A DNA stretch of 64,000 nt from Aradus depressus (taxonomy: Eukaryota > Arthropoda > Insecta > Hemiptera > Aradidae): NCBI GenBank assembly GCA_963662175.1, contig OY759223.1, positions 12,812,249-12,876,248 on the forward strand, given 5' to 3'. A program made the translations under genes and the position numbers. Position 1 is the first letter of the stretch; each line of letters opens with the position of its first letter. Shown here piece after piece: positions 44,561 through 55,721 of this stretch. The notes below the pieces were generated by a model. That model worked only from the letters and a program-made list of their open reading frames with translations, did not search any database and was not told the DNA's origin.

Positions 44561-44947
44561 AAAATATTTGTTAGTGTGCTCAGTACACTTTGAGAGGAGG
44601 AATTTTGAACATTGAAATTTAGTGCGAAAATGTTTATGTTGCCTAGAGGATAGAGATGTCACTAGGTCATAAAGCGAAATCGCAATCCTTCAAGTAAGAT
44701 TCGTGTTTGTCCAGAAGTCAGTTTTTTCTTCTACTCTACCTAATAGTGAATGTAGGTTAATACTTGTTTTCCTTACATTAATTAGTTTAATTGCTTGTTG
44801 ATGGCTCATCAATTAAAAAAAAACAAAAAAAAAAAAACTTTCCCTTATGATTGATTTTTCATTAACTAGCTAATAGGGTAACGGATCTAAGATGCTTTTA
44901 TATCCAAAACGTGAAACCTCTGTAGCCTGGAACTTCTGAGCGTTACA
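44561..44947. other. intron, nothing assigned
   Basis: No recognised element. Confidence 0.4.
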
Positions 44948-45352
44948 AGAAATAGAAGTATAGGAGAAGTTATGTAATCGGTCGGAAATTCGATCACAAG
45001 TTTTATACGGAATTTCATGTTTTCCTACCTTCTGATTCAAAAAATGAAGAAAAAAAGTGTTGTCTGTCTGTATGTGTTTGTGAACATGATAACTCCCCGA
45101 TAGATTGAATGTATCGACACGAAATTTTATGTATGTATCCAAAACCCTCTAAGGACGACACTTATTGTTTTTCAGCCAAATTGACCAAAGGAAAGTGAGG
45201 GATTAGAGAGGGCTCAACTCAAATACCCTAATGTCCATGTAATGACACAAATTTTAGTATAAAGATTAAGGAGCCCCTATTGGAGGGGAGGCGAATAGGT
45301 AATTAAAGTTCTGGGGTAGTACATTTCCGGTGATTCACCGACCACATTCTTT
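44948..45352 (+). repeat. PMR repeat, head to tail, one to two modules
   Basis: Head lacks its left half (starts at gaagtataggagaagttatg); tail ends ccggtgattcaccgaccac. Confidence 0.88.
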
Positions 45353-45424
45353 TTTTTTTTCATTTTTCTAATAAAGTCGTTGGAAAACCTTATATTTCAT
45401 ATGTGATAGTAAGATGTTGTGGAA

Positions 45425-45530
45425 AGAGATTTCTCATATAAATAAAAGTCGTTGTCTTCCCACTGTTTTACTTTAGACCAGAACCGGGTTTCGAGGCAAC
45501 AGCGTCATCATCAGTGGTTCATCTATGATA
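45425..45530 (-). mobile_element. Penelope-like end with hammerhead-like motif
   Basis: Minus strand: CTGATGA (45508-45514), weak stem, GAAA and ccggtt, then agtgggaagacaac, the counterpart of the gtggaattagacaa end at 7690. Confidence 0.45.
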
Positions 45531-45541
45531 GAATTATAAAA

Positions 45542-46297
45542 TCTATATTAATAAAGCTGATACGGGGTTTGTGTTTGTTCCAGCATCACGCCCAAACGAC
45601 TGAACGGGTTTTTATGAAACTTAGCAAAGTAGCATTCTTTTGAGCCCGATTGAATAATATGCTATGTGGCGCCCCAAAATTTTAAACGGGAGGGGGGGTT
45701 GGAGGAGGGGGGGTGGTAGGCCTTAGCATAAACAACGTAGTAGCTCATTAACTAATGGTCGGATTGTCGCGAAATTTCACATGTAATATTCATGCTAGCT
45801 CATTAACGGTTGGTCGGATTATCATGAAATTTCACATGTAGTATTCCTAAAAGCTAAATTGAAAAATAGGGTGTGCGACGTCTTAAAATTTTGAACGGGA
45901 GGGGGGTTGTTGGGTAGGCCTTAGCATAAATAAAGTGGTAGCTCATTAAGTAATGGTCGGATTGTCACGTACTAGCTATGGGGTCCGCCGTTGCAAGGCA
46001 TATACTAGCTGTGATTCCTAGCGGTCCTAACAACATACTAGCTGTGGGGTCCGCCGTTGCAAGGCATATACTAGCTGTGATTCCTAGCGGTCCTAACAAC
46101 ATACTAGCTGTGGGGTCCGCCGTTGCAAAGCATATACTAGATGTGATTCCTAGCGGTCCTAACAACATACTAGCTGTGGGGTCCGCCGTTGCATGGCACA
46201 TACTAGCTGTGATGCCCAGCGTTCCTAACTACATTCTAGCTAGAGATATTAGGAGAAAATTCAAAGTTCCCCGGGCAACGCCGGGTATTCCTGCTAG
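45542..46297 (+). mobile_element. non-autonomous Helitron, 756 bp
   Basis: It begins TCTATATTAATAAAGCTGAT after an A (45541) and ends CTAG before a T (46298), the A|T insertion expected of Helitrons. A GC hairpin (cccgg-gcaacg-ccggg, about 46270-46285) lies 8-12 nt before the 3' CTAG. There is no Rep/helicase; its centre is a 66-bp tandem array. Two diverged direct copies of ggtcggattgtc...tagctcattaa precede the array. Confidence 0.88.
45971..46234. repeat. 66-bp tandem repeat, 4 units
   Basis: Units start at 45971, 46037, 46103 and 46169 (actagctgtggggtccgccg...). Because 66 is a multiple of 3 the array is open on both strands (22-residue repeats) and yields two false ORFs. Confidence 0.95.
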
Positions 46298-46664
46298 TAT
46301 TCAAATAATGACAAGTATAAATAACTCTTAAAGCAACAGGATACAGAGTAACAAGATAAAAAATTATAAAATTTGCTTACCCCACTCACACAGCACAGCG
46401 GTTAAAGGACAACTGGCATAGCTCTAAGGGGTGGGGATAGCTAGGTTCACTAACTCTCTCTACGTACAGAATCATTCATTTTAAAACTAAAACAAATCTC
46501 TATATAATATAAAATTTCATCATATAGCCAAAGGCATTTTTGGTTGTCATAAAATATAATAAATAAAATAAAATAAAAATAAATAAATACAATTTTTTAA
46601 AAATATTATGACATACTTGGAAAATAATAAAATAAAATACACATAGTAATATATCTTTATAAAA
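46298..46664. other. AT-rich intron, nothing assigned
   Basis: No recognised element. Confidence 0.4.
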
Positions 46665-46747
46665 ACCAGCCAAAAAATTCAGTGAAAACTCAACGAATTT
46701 TTGACCGAATACATAACTTCCCCTATACATCGTATAGCAGTGGAAGT
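46665..46747 (-). repeat. PMR head fragment
   Basis: gaccgaatacataacttccc and ctatacatcgtatagcagtg. Confidence 0.85.
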
Positions 46748-47214
46748 AAAACGAATATATAATATAAAATCCTTCCCTAAAATAAAGTTCAACGTCTTGA
46801 TATTAAAATACCTCGAAGAAATTTAATTAAAAAATCAATTTTGAAATTTTACACATTCAATTTATATGTAAATTGCCAAAACATAAAATTGAACTATATT
46901 TTAGACGCCAAGAGATGAATGTTAAACTTAAGTCACTCATAGCATGTTAGTATAAAACTAATTTAGTTGTGTTTCTCTGTGAACTAAACTAATTGGAGAA
47001 GTTAGTTCATTGTATTATAGATGAGTTAGCTCCCAACCCAAGAGCTGCTTTGAACTCAGTTCTATCTTTAGTTTCTTGAGGTGATCTTTCCTGAACCCAT
47101 TTCCGTGTTAGTTTCTTTGTCTGTATTTGCTTATGTTCTTGGTAATTATTATATATTCTAAAACTATCCAGGAAAACTATTAGTTATCTATTAGATACAT
47201 AGTTTTCATATAGA
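46748..47214. other. intron, nothing assigned
   Basis: No recognised element. Confidence 0.4.
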
Positions 47215-48320
47215 AAAAAGTCGATTACTCACCGCATATGTACTTCTTCAGAGCGAATTTATTGAATTAATTAATTACGTTTTCGCTTTCCCTCTAAAGT
47301 TAATTGATTGTCTGGTCTAGTGGCTTCTGTCGATACATTCATAACATCGGTAGTTAACATGTAGAATGTAGCGCCTTTCTCTGGTTCTTACCCCCTTCCC
47401 TTCAACCGATTTCGCGAAAAATTGATAGGTCCTCCTTATAATATTTTAAATTTAATTACAAAATTTCATCTCGATACATTCATTACAACGGCAGTTATTA
47501 GAGTTTTTGTGTTAATCTTCCCCCCTAATCCCCTTTCCTTTGACCGATTGGGCTGAAAGTCCTTAGAGGATTATGAATGCTCATATAAAATTTCGTGTTG
47601 ATATATTCATTGTGTTCATAGACAGACATTTTTTTTTGACGTAGTACTACGTCTTTCCCGTCGGTATGGGTGGTGAAAGTGCGTCAAGAAAATGTGTCAG
47701 ACTTTGAGGGCTTATATCGTCTAGAATAATTATCGTAAAATAATGAACCAAACGCCGATAGAAACTTTGTGTAGTACGATTTATTACAAAACAAGTTTTA
47801 ACCCTTCATCTTTCATCCTTTAAATACGACAGCATAAAAACAAAACAAAAAAATAGGCGAAATCCCGAATGATTGTGTCTCAATGTCTCACGTTTAAGAA
47901 CGCGAACCGCCATCTATCCGTAATATACCAAACTTTTTACCGGCAGGCATCCCTCTCTTGAAAAAGAAGGATGAGTTATATATTTATTTTATATGTTAAT
48001 CTGTATTATTTGTGAAAGATGAAGGGTTGAAACTTGTTTTATAATAAACTGTATTACACAATTGACAACAATAATACACTACTACTTCTAGTGATAATTA
48101 ATTAATTATCGATTATGATAGTTACCATGCTATATATAGTATACATTTTTATAAAATAAATAAACTAAAAAAGATTTCTTTTGTTTTAATTTGAAAAACT
48201 GAATGTTTCTTTTTTTTTATATATTTGGAAACTAGAGGTCGGAAAACATGAAATTTCGTTGAAAACTGCATCGAATTTCTGATCGATTTCATAACTTCCC
48301 CCTAAAGCTGGGGAAATAAT
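47215..48320 (-). repeat. PMR repeat split by an insert
   Basis: Tail and modules 47215-47636 and head 48205-48320 belong to one copy; the insert (47637-48204) sits in the T-rich tract between cagacagacat and the head. Confidence 0.8.
47637..48204 (+). repeat. dispersed insert with palindromic border
   Basis: Begins gacgtagtactacgtc (16-bp perfect palindrome), then gtcggtatgggtggtgaaag. The right end is uncertain. A gatgaagggttgaaacttgt block near 48008 is inverted relative to the same block near 47800, so it holds an internal inverted pair. Confidence 0.6.
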
Positions 48321-48634
48321 ATCTAAAAACCACAATAAATCTATATAGTCGCTATTTGTTCAACGATTGCTATGATTATATTTGACCTGCAAAATTAGTC
48401 GGCCTACATTCCTTTTAGCAAGTCTAAACCAAGAGTAATTTTAGAGAAAATCTACTTTATATATTTACAGTTATTGTGGAAAGTTAAACCGCTAAATAAC
48501 CATTAATATGCTTCGGCCTAACTTCTTTCCGCTCCAGTATTGCCAATCGTAATCCTCCCTTCTTTCCTGATTTTGTTTTGTGGTATTTTACAAGATGTGA
48601 GGTATCGAACCTGAGACCTATTTGAGTTGTTAAG
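48321..48634. other. intron, nothing assigned
   Basis: No recognised element. Confidence 0.4.
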
Positions 48635-49138
48635 AGTTGTCTTGTATTCAAGGGGCGGCGTCATCCTATCAATTTTCAGAATAAGAAATGAAAATAAATG
48701 AAAAAACAATTTATTATTCTGGGACCGAGGTTCACTAAGAATAAATACATACAGAGTAAAGAACAGGAAACAATGAAATATAATATCAGTATGACGTACA
48801 AATAAATAAATAAATTAGTGCTACATTGGAGAAAACTAGAAATTAATAATATATAAATACACAAAAGATTAACATGATAAAAACATAAAATTAACAGCTT
48901 AATTATGAAAAAAAAAAAGTGTATTTATAAATAAGAAAAAAATAAATATATTAATAGAATGAACAGAGCATAATACAGTGATGGTTGATTATAAAAGAGA
49001 GGGGAAGATGTCCAGACAAGATTAAAATAAAATTAATTTTAGACAGTAGGGGCTAGTATAGAGAAGTGGGAAGAGAAAGAAGAGAAATAAAAATAGTAAT
49101 AATAAAATAAGAAAACATAAAAAATAAATAAATGCTTG

Positions 49139-49140
<2 letters not shown>
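48635..49140. repeat. dispersed AT-rich repeat, copy 2
   Basis: Same order of landmarks as 19330-19896 (ttcaaggggcggcgtcatcc, ctgggaccgaggttcac, acattggagaaaactag), roughly 85-90% alike by eye. Confidence 0.8.

Positions 49141-49190
<50 letters not shown>
49141..49190. repeat. (TA)n microsatellite
   Basis: About 22 TA units, the landing site of the following SINE; TA repeats resume at 49534. Confidence 0.9.
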
Positions 49191-49192
<2 letters not shown>

Positions 49193-49533
49193 GGTTAGGT
49201 TTTATGAATCATGCCCGGGCTTTAACTACGACGTCATATCGCCTAATACCAGAGCGCTCTTTCGTCACTCTGGTGGACATGAGCCCGACTCTACTATATG
49301 AGTCCTAAATTTTGTCTTTCCATAATTATTTATTCATCTAGAATAGGGGTCTTTAACGAGTACCTGACATCGTACAGGCTCGGGACCATCGCTTAACGTC
49401 CCATCCGAAGGACGGCATGCTTAAGTTTATTTTACCTCCCAGATAAAATAAACTAAGGGCCTCGGTTGGTTTTCGAACCCACGTTCTTTAGCTTAGAAGG
49501 CAAGCACGCATACCACTAAGCTACCGGCGCCCT
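49191..49533 (-). mobile_element. tRNA-headed SINE, complete
   Basis: Tail aggttaggttt at left, head ctaccggcgccctt at right, all domains present. TA-rich flanks hide any target duplication. Confidence 0.95.
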
Positions 49534-49616
49534 TATATATATATATATACATAATGAAAATAGAGAGAAAAAAAAAGGGGATAAGTAAATAATTTAAATG
49601 ATTAGAATAGTAGGGT

Positions 49617-49785
49617 TCCACTCAAAAACTAGTTAATGTAATCCATACATTCTTTCTATCGGCAGTTTTTATGTTAAGCATCCCCCTTTTTCTCTGGTCG
49701 ATTTGGATGAAAAACAATAGGTGTCGTCGTTAGAGGGTTCTTACATAACTTCCCCTATACGTCGTATAGCTGGGGATGTAAGAAA
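49617..49785 (-). repeat. PMR head joined to one module
   Basis: cttcccctatacgtcgtata and gctgggg; the head-internal region is deleted so the module joins the palindrome directly. Confidence 0.8.
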
Positions 49786-50384
49786 CCAAATCTATATGGA
49801 AATAGAGGATTTCTTTTTGTATGATAATGAGATGAAACTCTCAAATAGAAATGCCCTCGGTTTACCATATCGGGGGCGGAAACGTTTTAACGGAACATCA
49901 CATTTGGCTGGAACTAAGTGTTCTCAAATTGAAACTGAGCTAAGAAACAGACTCTTGTCTCTAGAATAGATATTGGTTTTATTCACTATTGTTAACGGAA
50001 AATTTCGCCATAATTTATTCAAATTTATTCTAAAGAGCGCGAAAATCCGAAAATGAGTCCTTCAAATTTATCGCTCTTCAATCTCCTATCTTTTATCTCT
50101 GTTTTTTTAATATTTATTCAGCATATTTACAATCGTTAAAATAAAACCATTAGTAAATTTTTTGATAATGTTTTAAAATAAAATAATGTAAAATAATAAA
50201 TGCAGTTTGTACAAGGTAAGGAAATAAAAAAAGTAATAATAATTACAAATATAAATGAAAATTTCTCTACATAATAATAAATAATATATACACAATAAGT
50301 GAAATATATACATTGGTAATAATAAAAAATAAATGAATAGTACAAAATAATAAATAAGTATATTTAGCTCCAGTTCTTCCGCAC
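49786..50384. other. intron, nothing assigned
   Basis: The + frame to 49969 (QIYMEIEDFFLYDNEMKLSN...) is more protein-like than most but matches no family I know. Confidence 0.35.
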
Positions 50385-50714
50385 AACCTCGCTTTTTTTT
50401 GTGGGGGATGGGGGGGTGGCTTCGGTAGAAGCCACAACGCCCGTTCGCCGAATCGTTGGGGACAAGGGTCTAAAACAGTTTATTTATATATAAATTAAGA
50501 AAAATATAATAATAATCTGTTGCTGTGGTCGCCTAGGAGCGACCGCAGTCGACCATTTGCGACGATCGGCGGTCTCTCCCAGCCCACATTAATTTCCTCG
50601 GCAGCGCTCCTTGGCGCGCCGAGAGAGCTCGGGATAAATGTGGGCGCACGCTTTGGCTGTAGTACGGTGGGGCGCCGTGGGCTCTGCCTGCCTCTGACCA
50701 GCAGTGATGTCTGT
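50385..50714. other. GC-rich island, possible LTR remnant
   Basis: Unusually GC-rich (gcgccgagagagctcgggat, gtggggcgccgtgggctctg). On the minus strand an aataaa signal is followed within about 40 nt by acccttgtccccaacgattc and ttctaccgaagccacc, as in the 3' part of some insect LTR retrotransposons. No ORF or second LTR found. Confidence 0.3.
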
Positions 50715-50950
50715 TATTTTGTGTCGATACATTCATTACTTCAGCAGTTATTGGGTTTATTTATGTTAAGTCCGGCATACCCTTCGACCAAGTTCGCTTA
50801 AATTATTATGGGTTGATTTTAATGGGCTCTGAATACACATATACAATTTTATTCTCATCGGAAGTTATCGTGTTCACAGATGCACATAGAAATTTCTAAC
50901 CAATTGCATAACTTTCTCTGTACTTCGTAAAGCTGTGAAAGTATAAAAGG
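50715..50950 (-). repeat. PMR head and two modules
   Basis: gtgtcgatacattcattact, cttcagcagttattggg and acttcgtaaagctgtgaaag. Confidence 0.75.
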
Positions 50951-51049
50951 CATTGAGAATTTTGCATTCCAAGACTGAGAACCTGCTTTTTGTTTGACAA
51001 TATTTCTTAAATTTCTCTTATTACTCAGAATTTTTTGTACACCCTCTTA

Positions 51050-51325
51050 GTTGGTTATTGTGACTCATGGCCCTTAACTACGAGATGATATCGCCTACTA
51101 CCACAGCGTTCTTTCGTCACTCTGCTGAACATAAGCCCGGTCAACTATGTCCTAAATTTTGCCTACCTAGGCTTGGGGAAATGTCATTAATGAGTATCTT
51201 ACTTAGACGTCGGGACAATTGCTTAACGTCCCATCCGAAGGACCTCTTTCGCCTCTCAGATAAATAAAACCTAAAGGGTTTCGAACCTGCGATCTTGAGC
51301 TCAGTAGACAAGTACGCTACCTTGA
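51050..51325 (-). mobile_element. tRNA-headed SINE, diverged
   Basis: gactcatggcccttaactac, cgtcccatccgaaggac and gggtttcgaacctgcgatct; box A is lost. Confidence 0.88.
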
Positions 51326-51701
51326 AATGCAAAGATAAATTTTAAATTGTCCATAATTATAAATTCCATTTTCAAACATAATTACGTGATTTCATGGTTG
51401 GATTTAAACGACCGGATTGCATCCATTTGAATTATTTATCTTTATTATTTATATCTCACTTGTAAAGTCTGACATAATTCACATTTAGAGAATGAGAATA
51501 CTATAATTTTCAGTTGATGTTTTAATTTGCCTTTAAATTCTATTTATTTGTTTTTATGCACTTTAAATTCTATTTTACATTTATATAATTCAAGAGTTCT
51601 ACCTATATAAATACCAACACTTTACTGTTAGCCTCACTTTATTAGATTATATATATATATTTTCTTTTTTATTTTATATTTATTATTATCTTGTTAATAT
51701 A
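51326..51701. other. AT-rich intron, nothing assigned
   Basis: No recognised element. Confidence 0.4.
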
Positions 51702-51958
51702 TCGCTCCGTTGATAGAAAAGTGACACATGTCAAAAATGATATTACAAAATTTTTTTGCGATAATTGATCATGATGAACCCAAGAAGCCAATATTTTTAT
51801 GTGGAAAAACGACACAACTGTAATTTTACAGTTTTGTCACCAGAGAGCAGAAGTGTCGCTTTACTATTTACCGAGATCACAATACTGTTTTATAGAAAAA
51901 CGCCAGTTGTGAGTTAGGATGATTTTTGATTTGTGTCACTTTTCTATCAAAGGAACGA
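51702..51958. mobile_element. 257-bp Tc1/mariner-type MITE
   Basis: Terminal inverted repeats tcgctccgttgatagaaaag and the complement of cttttctatcaaaggaacga, about 27 bp with two mismatches, extend through gtgacaca. TA flanks both ends (51700-51701, 51959-51960). No coding frame. Confidence 0.85.
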
Positions 51959-52076
51959 TATGTTTATTAGAATGTATAGAGTAACAAAAACGAAGGATTC
52001 CCCGTCACTACCTAAAAAAAAAACCCTCCATAACTGTACCTTCTACCCTGTCAACCAATTCTGTTTATAAGTGACT

Positions 52077-52110
52077 CTTGATAATGCCTTAACACGGCGA
52101 AACTAGTTGA
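52077..52110 (+). ncRNA. degenerate hammerhead-like motif
   Basis: CTTGATAA, stem gcc-ttaacac-ggc, GAAA and self-complementary ACTAGT. Core deviates (TTGATAA); the Penelope-like ending gtttgacaaagaaattg lies 25 nt downstream. Confidence 0.4.
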
Positions 52111-52150
52111 GTATTTGAGAATATAGTGAAGTTTGACAAAGAAATTGTGT

Positions 52151-53111
52151 ATTTTAATTATCTATTCCTAGAATGGAGCTTCACAAAGTAAATCTGGAAA
52201 CCATAAATCATAAATTATATTCATGGAGTTATTATTTTTTAAATGTTTTTGTATAATAATTTCACTACTCGTATAGCTCATAATTTACAAAAATTATTAT
52301 TCTTTGTGGTTACATTGTCGTAAAACAAATTGTTTACGATGTTGTTTTTCTATTTTTATGTTGTTCCTTTTTTTTAGCATATACTTATGTTTAATATAAG
52401 GAAATATTCTCTAATTCGGTCCCCAATTGTGACGTAATTCACTTTTTTGTAGATTTTGTTTTTCCTCATTCTGTTTGCACTACAGATTTCAACTCTTCTC
52501 AAACTGAAATTTCAGTTTTTGAGGGAAGACTTTTCTTTTTGGGCCCCCTGAAAAAAGAATATACTATGATTTATAAAAAATACACACATTCAAATTATTA
52601 ATATTATAAAAATTAATTATATTTATTTATATAAAAAACAAAACAAAGAAGCAACTAAATTGGTGAATAATAATATGAATGCATTTTGTTTTATAACAAA
52701 CAACCCATGAATAAATGAGTCAATAATTGATTTTTTTTTTTTTTAGTTGGTTACATATGCATGTTAATTTTTTCTTTTAACTTTAAATTTTGAAAGTTCT
52801 TTATACAATTTCTCAATATTTCAATAATTCTAGTTTTTCTGTAATCTAAAGGAGTCTCGGTCCGAACAACTCCTCGGATTACCGAGACTCGACACTACTA
52901 GTCAAAATGAATAATGATATTTCCCTCCTCCCCCCCAGGAAATCCGCGCCTGGCCTGGTTTGACTCTTTTTACAAACTGACTGTACTTATTCAAGTATGA
53001 TATAACTACAATAAAGAACCTATCAAGGAGGCTTATATAAGTTAGTTTATGAAAAAATAAAATAAAAATAAACAATGAAAAAACAGGAGGAATGACATGC
53101 TTCAAGGGACA
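52151..53111. other. AT-rich intron, nothing assigned
   Basis: 52850-52892 is an imperfect hairpin (gagtctcggtccgaac / ggattaccgagactc). The rest is unassigned. Confidence 0.4.
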
Positions 53112-53225
53112 ACAAAAAGATCGTCGGTGAAACATTGGCTATGTACTTCCCCAATAAGAATTAATCAAATAAGTTTTCGCTCTCCCTCCAAAACTAATCG
53201 ACCGCCTGAGCTAAAAATCGATGGC
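53112..53225 (-). repeat. PMR tail
   Basis: gatcgtcggtgaaacattgg, gtacttccccaataagaatt and aaaactaatcgaccgcc. Confidence 0.85.
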
Positions 53226-53661
53226 GCGTGCCCCCCTCCCCCCTCCCTTGACCAGAGCAAAAACCAAGATAAAAATTAAATAAACTAAAAAAATAGCTTT
53301 TATTAAAAATGGATTGCTTGCAAGTTACCAGTAGGATTTTCAAATTTCCCGTGCCTCTGATTCCTAAATCAGTAATCAGCTGTTACATAAATGTACATAT
53401 ATAAAACAAGTCATATTCCATTTTGAAAAAAAATATATATATGAATTCGAGCATTTCATTTCCTCGCTCAAAATCTTCATTTAGGTTATACTTAATACTC
53501 TTAAAGCTGATTTTACATGCGTACTAAAAATCCAAAGCGCAGCAACAGCAAATGAACGCTATTTTGGCTGTGAGTCATTTAATTCTAAAAACACAGAAAG
53601 CACAGCGTGCATTTCCTGCTCCTGCGCTTTGCATTTTTGCTGCTCATGTAGAATCAACTTA
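53226..53661. other. intron, nothing assigned
   Basis: No recognised element. Confidence 0.4.
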
Positions 53662-53811
53662 AGTATTACAGTCAGTGGTTACCTCAGGGGAAGCTTCTTG
53701 AGGTCCGAGTCTCCCAAATTAATAACAAAAAGGCTGAGTATTACAGTCAGTGGTTACCTCAGGGGAAGCTTCTTGAGGTCCGAGTCTCCCAAATTAATAA
53801 CAAAAAGGCTG
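53662..53811. repeat. exact 75-bp tandem duplication
   Basis: 53662-53736 and 53737-53811 are identical by eye (agtattacagtcagtggtta...). Exactly two units, so recent; the multiple-of-3 length makes a false ORF with a repeated 25-residue unit. Confidence 0.95.
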
Positions 53812-53881
53812 AAACTCTAACCATAGAAACTGCGGGCTGTGCCCCCGGGAGTCTATACCCCCACCCTCGTAGCCTAACTTT

Positions 53882-53903
53882 GCCCCCCCCCCCCCCCCCC
53901 CCC
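53882..53903. repeat. poly-C tract
   Basis: About 20 consecutive C. Confidence 0.9.
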
Positions 53904-53929
53904 TGATAAAAATCCTGGCTACGCCCCTG

Positions 53930-54100
53930 GGATCTATTGAGTTCACATACTAAATTTCAACTCGATACTGACTTTTTAGTACAACCCCCCCTCCTCCTAT
54001 TATGTCAATTAAACTGAAAATTGTAAATGCCGTCCATACCGAATTTTGGATTTACATATAAAATTTCTCCTCGATACTGTCGTTACATAAACTTAAGACT
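53930..54100 (-). repeat. PMR modules
   Basis: gtccataccgaattttggat and cctcgatactgtcgttacat. Confidence 0.6.
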
Positions 54101-54198
54101 CTTTCATAGTCGGGTTTTTTGTTTATTTTTAATTTATTTTTATCATATTTTAGTCATAATATTCTATATTTCATTTATGCTAAAGAAAAAAATGTTTT

Positions 54199-54493
54199 GT
54201 TAGTTATTATGACTCATGCCCGGGCTTTAATTATGAGGTTATTTCGCCTACTACCAGAGCGCTCTTTCGTCACTCTGGTGGACATGATGTTCTGTAGGAG
54301 TCCTAAATTTTGCATATCTAGGTGTATTCACTTAGGGTAGGGTGAGTACCTTACATCGGGACAATCTGAAGGACAGCATTCTCATGGTTTTTTCAACTCT
54401 TAGATAAAAAATCTAAGGGCCTCGTTCGGATTTCGAACCCGCGATCTTGAGCTCAGTTGTCTAGCAGGCTACTTCTGAGCTACTGGCGCCCTC
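54199..54493 (-). mobile_element. tRNA-headed SINE, diverged subfamily
   Basis: catgcccgggctttaattat at left; head ggatttcgaacccgcgatct and ctactggcgccctcc at right. Its head part recurs inverted at 59333-59436. Confidence 0.9.
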
Positions 54494-54998
54494 CAAAAAA
54501 CTATACATTTTGTAAATCACCTATTATATAAACATCCCTGTAGGTTATTTACGTTTAACAAAAATTGCCTCAAAATCAAGGAAAATGTTGTAATTAATAA
54601 AAAACTCTCCCCCTTTTTCTTGGTCGATTTGACTGAAAATAATTTAGTGTTGATTTTAAGGTTTTCTGATCATTCATATAAAATTTCATGTCGAATTTCA
54701 AACTTCTGTTGCGGCCAGTGATAACGTATGCATGCCTACTGTGGGCCGGTCTTGCAAGCAATACCAACTTGAGAACTCTTCAAGTGGCCCAAAACAAATG
54801 TCTTAGATTGGTTGGTATTATTTACACCTCCATCCTCCAAATCCATGAAGACCTAAATGTTGAGCTCCTACTGGACTACATAATAAATTTCAGTAAAAAA
54901 TTTTGACTTAAGTGTGACACAAAACAAAATGTTTTGGTGAAGAACATTGGGAAACCTCAGGGAGGGAAACACTAAAATATCCGTTCACGATTTTAAAT
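54391..54998. repeat. left arm of 5-kb imperfect inverted structure
   Basis: Holds, left to right, SINE head, unique sequence (aaaactatacattttgtaaa), a PMR scrap and a LINE RT end. The same four parts with the same junctions occur inverted at 58853-59436. Confidence 0.85.
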
Positions 54999-55195
54999 TA
55001 TAATCTATATTTTTGAATGTTTATTAATTATTTTTCTATTCATTTCAGTTACTTTGTATTTGTTTTTTTTAAATTTTTATTTTAGTATTTATTTTGTTTT
55101 TTATTATTTTTGATTTGTATTTAGTTTATAAGGGTAATGGTTAGGAGACCTGATTGTATAATTGTACCTCTGTAAATGCGACTTTTATAATGAAC
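54690..55195 (+). mobile_element. jockey-like LINE RT C-terminus and 3' UTR
   Basis: Reads FKLLLRPVITYACLLWAGLA, SNTNLRTLQVAQNKCLRLVG, HEDLNVELLLDYIINFSKKF. This is the LRPV-TYA-P-W...L--LQ--QNK-LR...H-DL block of jockey/CR1-group RTs. Compared with the copy at 58854-59170 it has one extra Ile (VGIIYTS versus VGIYTS) that reflects small indels. A 3' UTR-like region runs to about 55195 (gtacctctgtaaatgcgact). Confidence 0.88.
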
Positions 55196-55199
55196 TCTT

Positions 55200-55392
55200 C
55201 TTCTTCATGGCGATATATTCATTTTATTAGTTAAGTTATCGTGTTCACAGATAGAAACGTACTGGAATTTTTATTTTTTTCAATTTTTGAATGAATGAGA
55301 AGGAATATATATAATTCCGGTGTACATAGAACATACAATTTCTGACCGATTACGTTACTTCCCCTGTTCTTCATATAGGTGGGAAATAGGAA
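55200..55392 (-). repeat. PMR head and part of a module
   Basis: gttatcgtgttcacagatag, tttctgaccgattacgttac and ttcatataggtgggaaata. Confidence 0.75.
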
Positions 55393-55639
55393 TGCACTAC
55401 AAGGCTAAGAACCTGCCCTTTATTTGACTTCTCAATGTAGATATCTGTCCATCTAGCCTTCACTAGTAGAAGTACCGTCGCTATTCGTTACTATTATCTG
55501 ATATTTTGCTTAAGTTTTTTTTTTCTATTAATGATCTACATGCATTCTTTTCAAGTTAAAGTTAATATTATGTAAATGTGCATCGTGCTGCATTCCATGG
55601 CACTCCTTCCAAAGCGATTGTGCATTAGACTAGACTATT

Positions 55640-55720
55640 AATTACTTCCCCAGCTATGTAATCGCTCAGAAATTTGATGTTAAATTTTCAAAGAAATTTC
55701 TTTTTTTCCAACCTCATATT
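55640..55720 (+). repeat. PMR head fragment
   Basis: attacttccccagctatgta; the second half of the palindrome has been deleted. Confidence 0.75.
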
Positions 55721-55721
55721 G

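Noticed and set aside
45978..46331. 117-residue repetitive protein (and its minus-strand partner)
   Set aside because: Both frames stay open only because the 66-bp tandem unit is a multiple of three.
49721..49969. 82-residue plus frame with protein-like composition
   Set aside because: It starts inside a PMR head, lacks a convincing acceptor, and matches no family I know.
53629..53820. Small protein with a duplicated 25-residue unit
   Set aside because: Produced by the exact 75-bp duplication; no start context or family.
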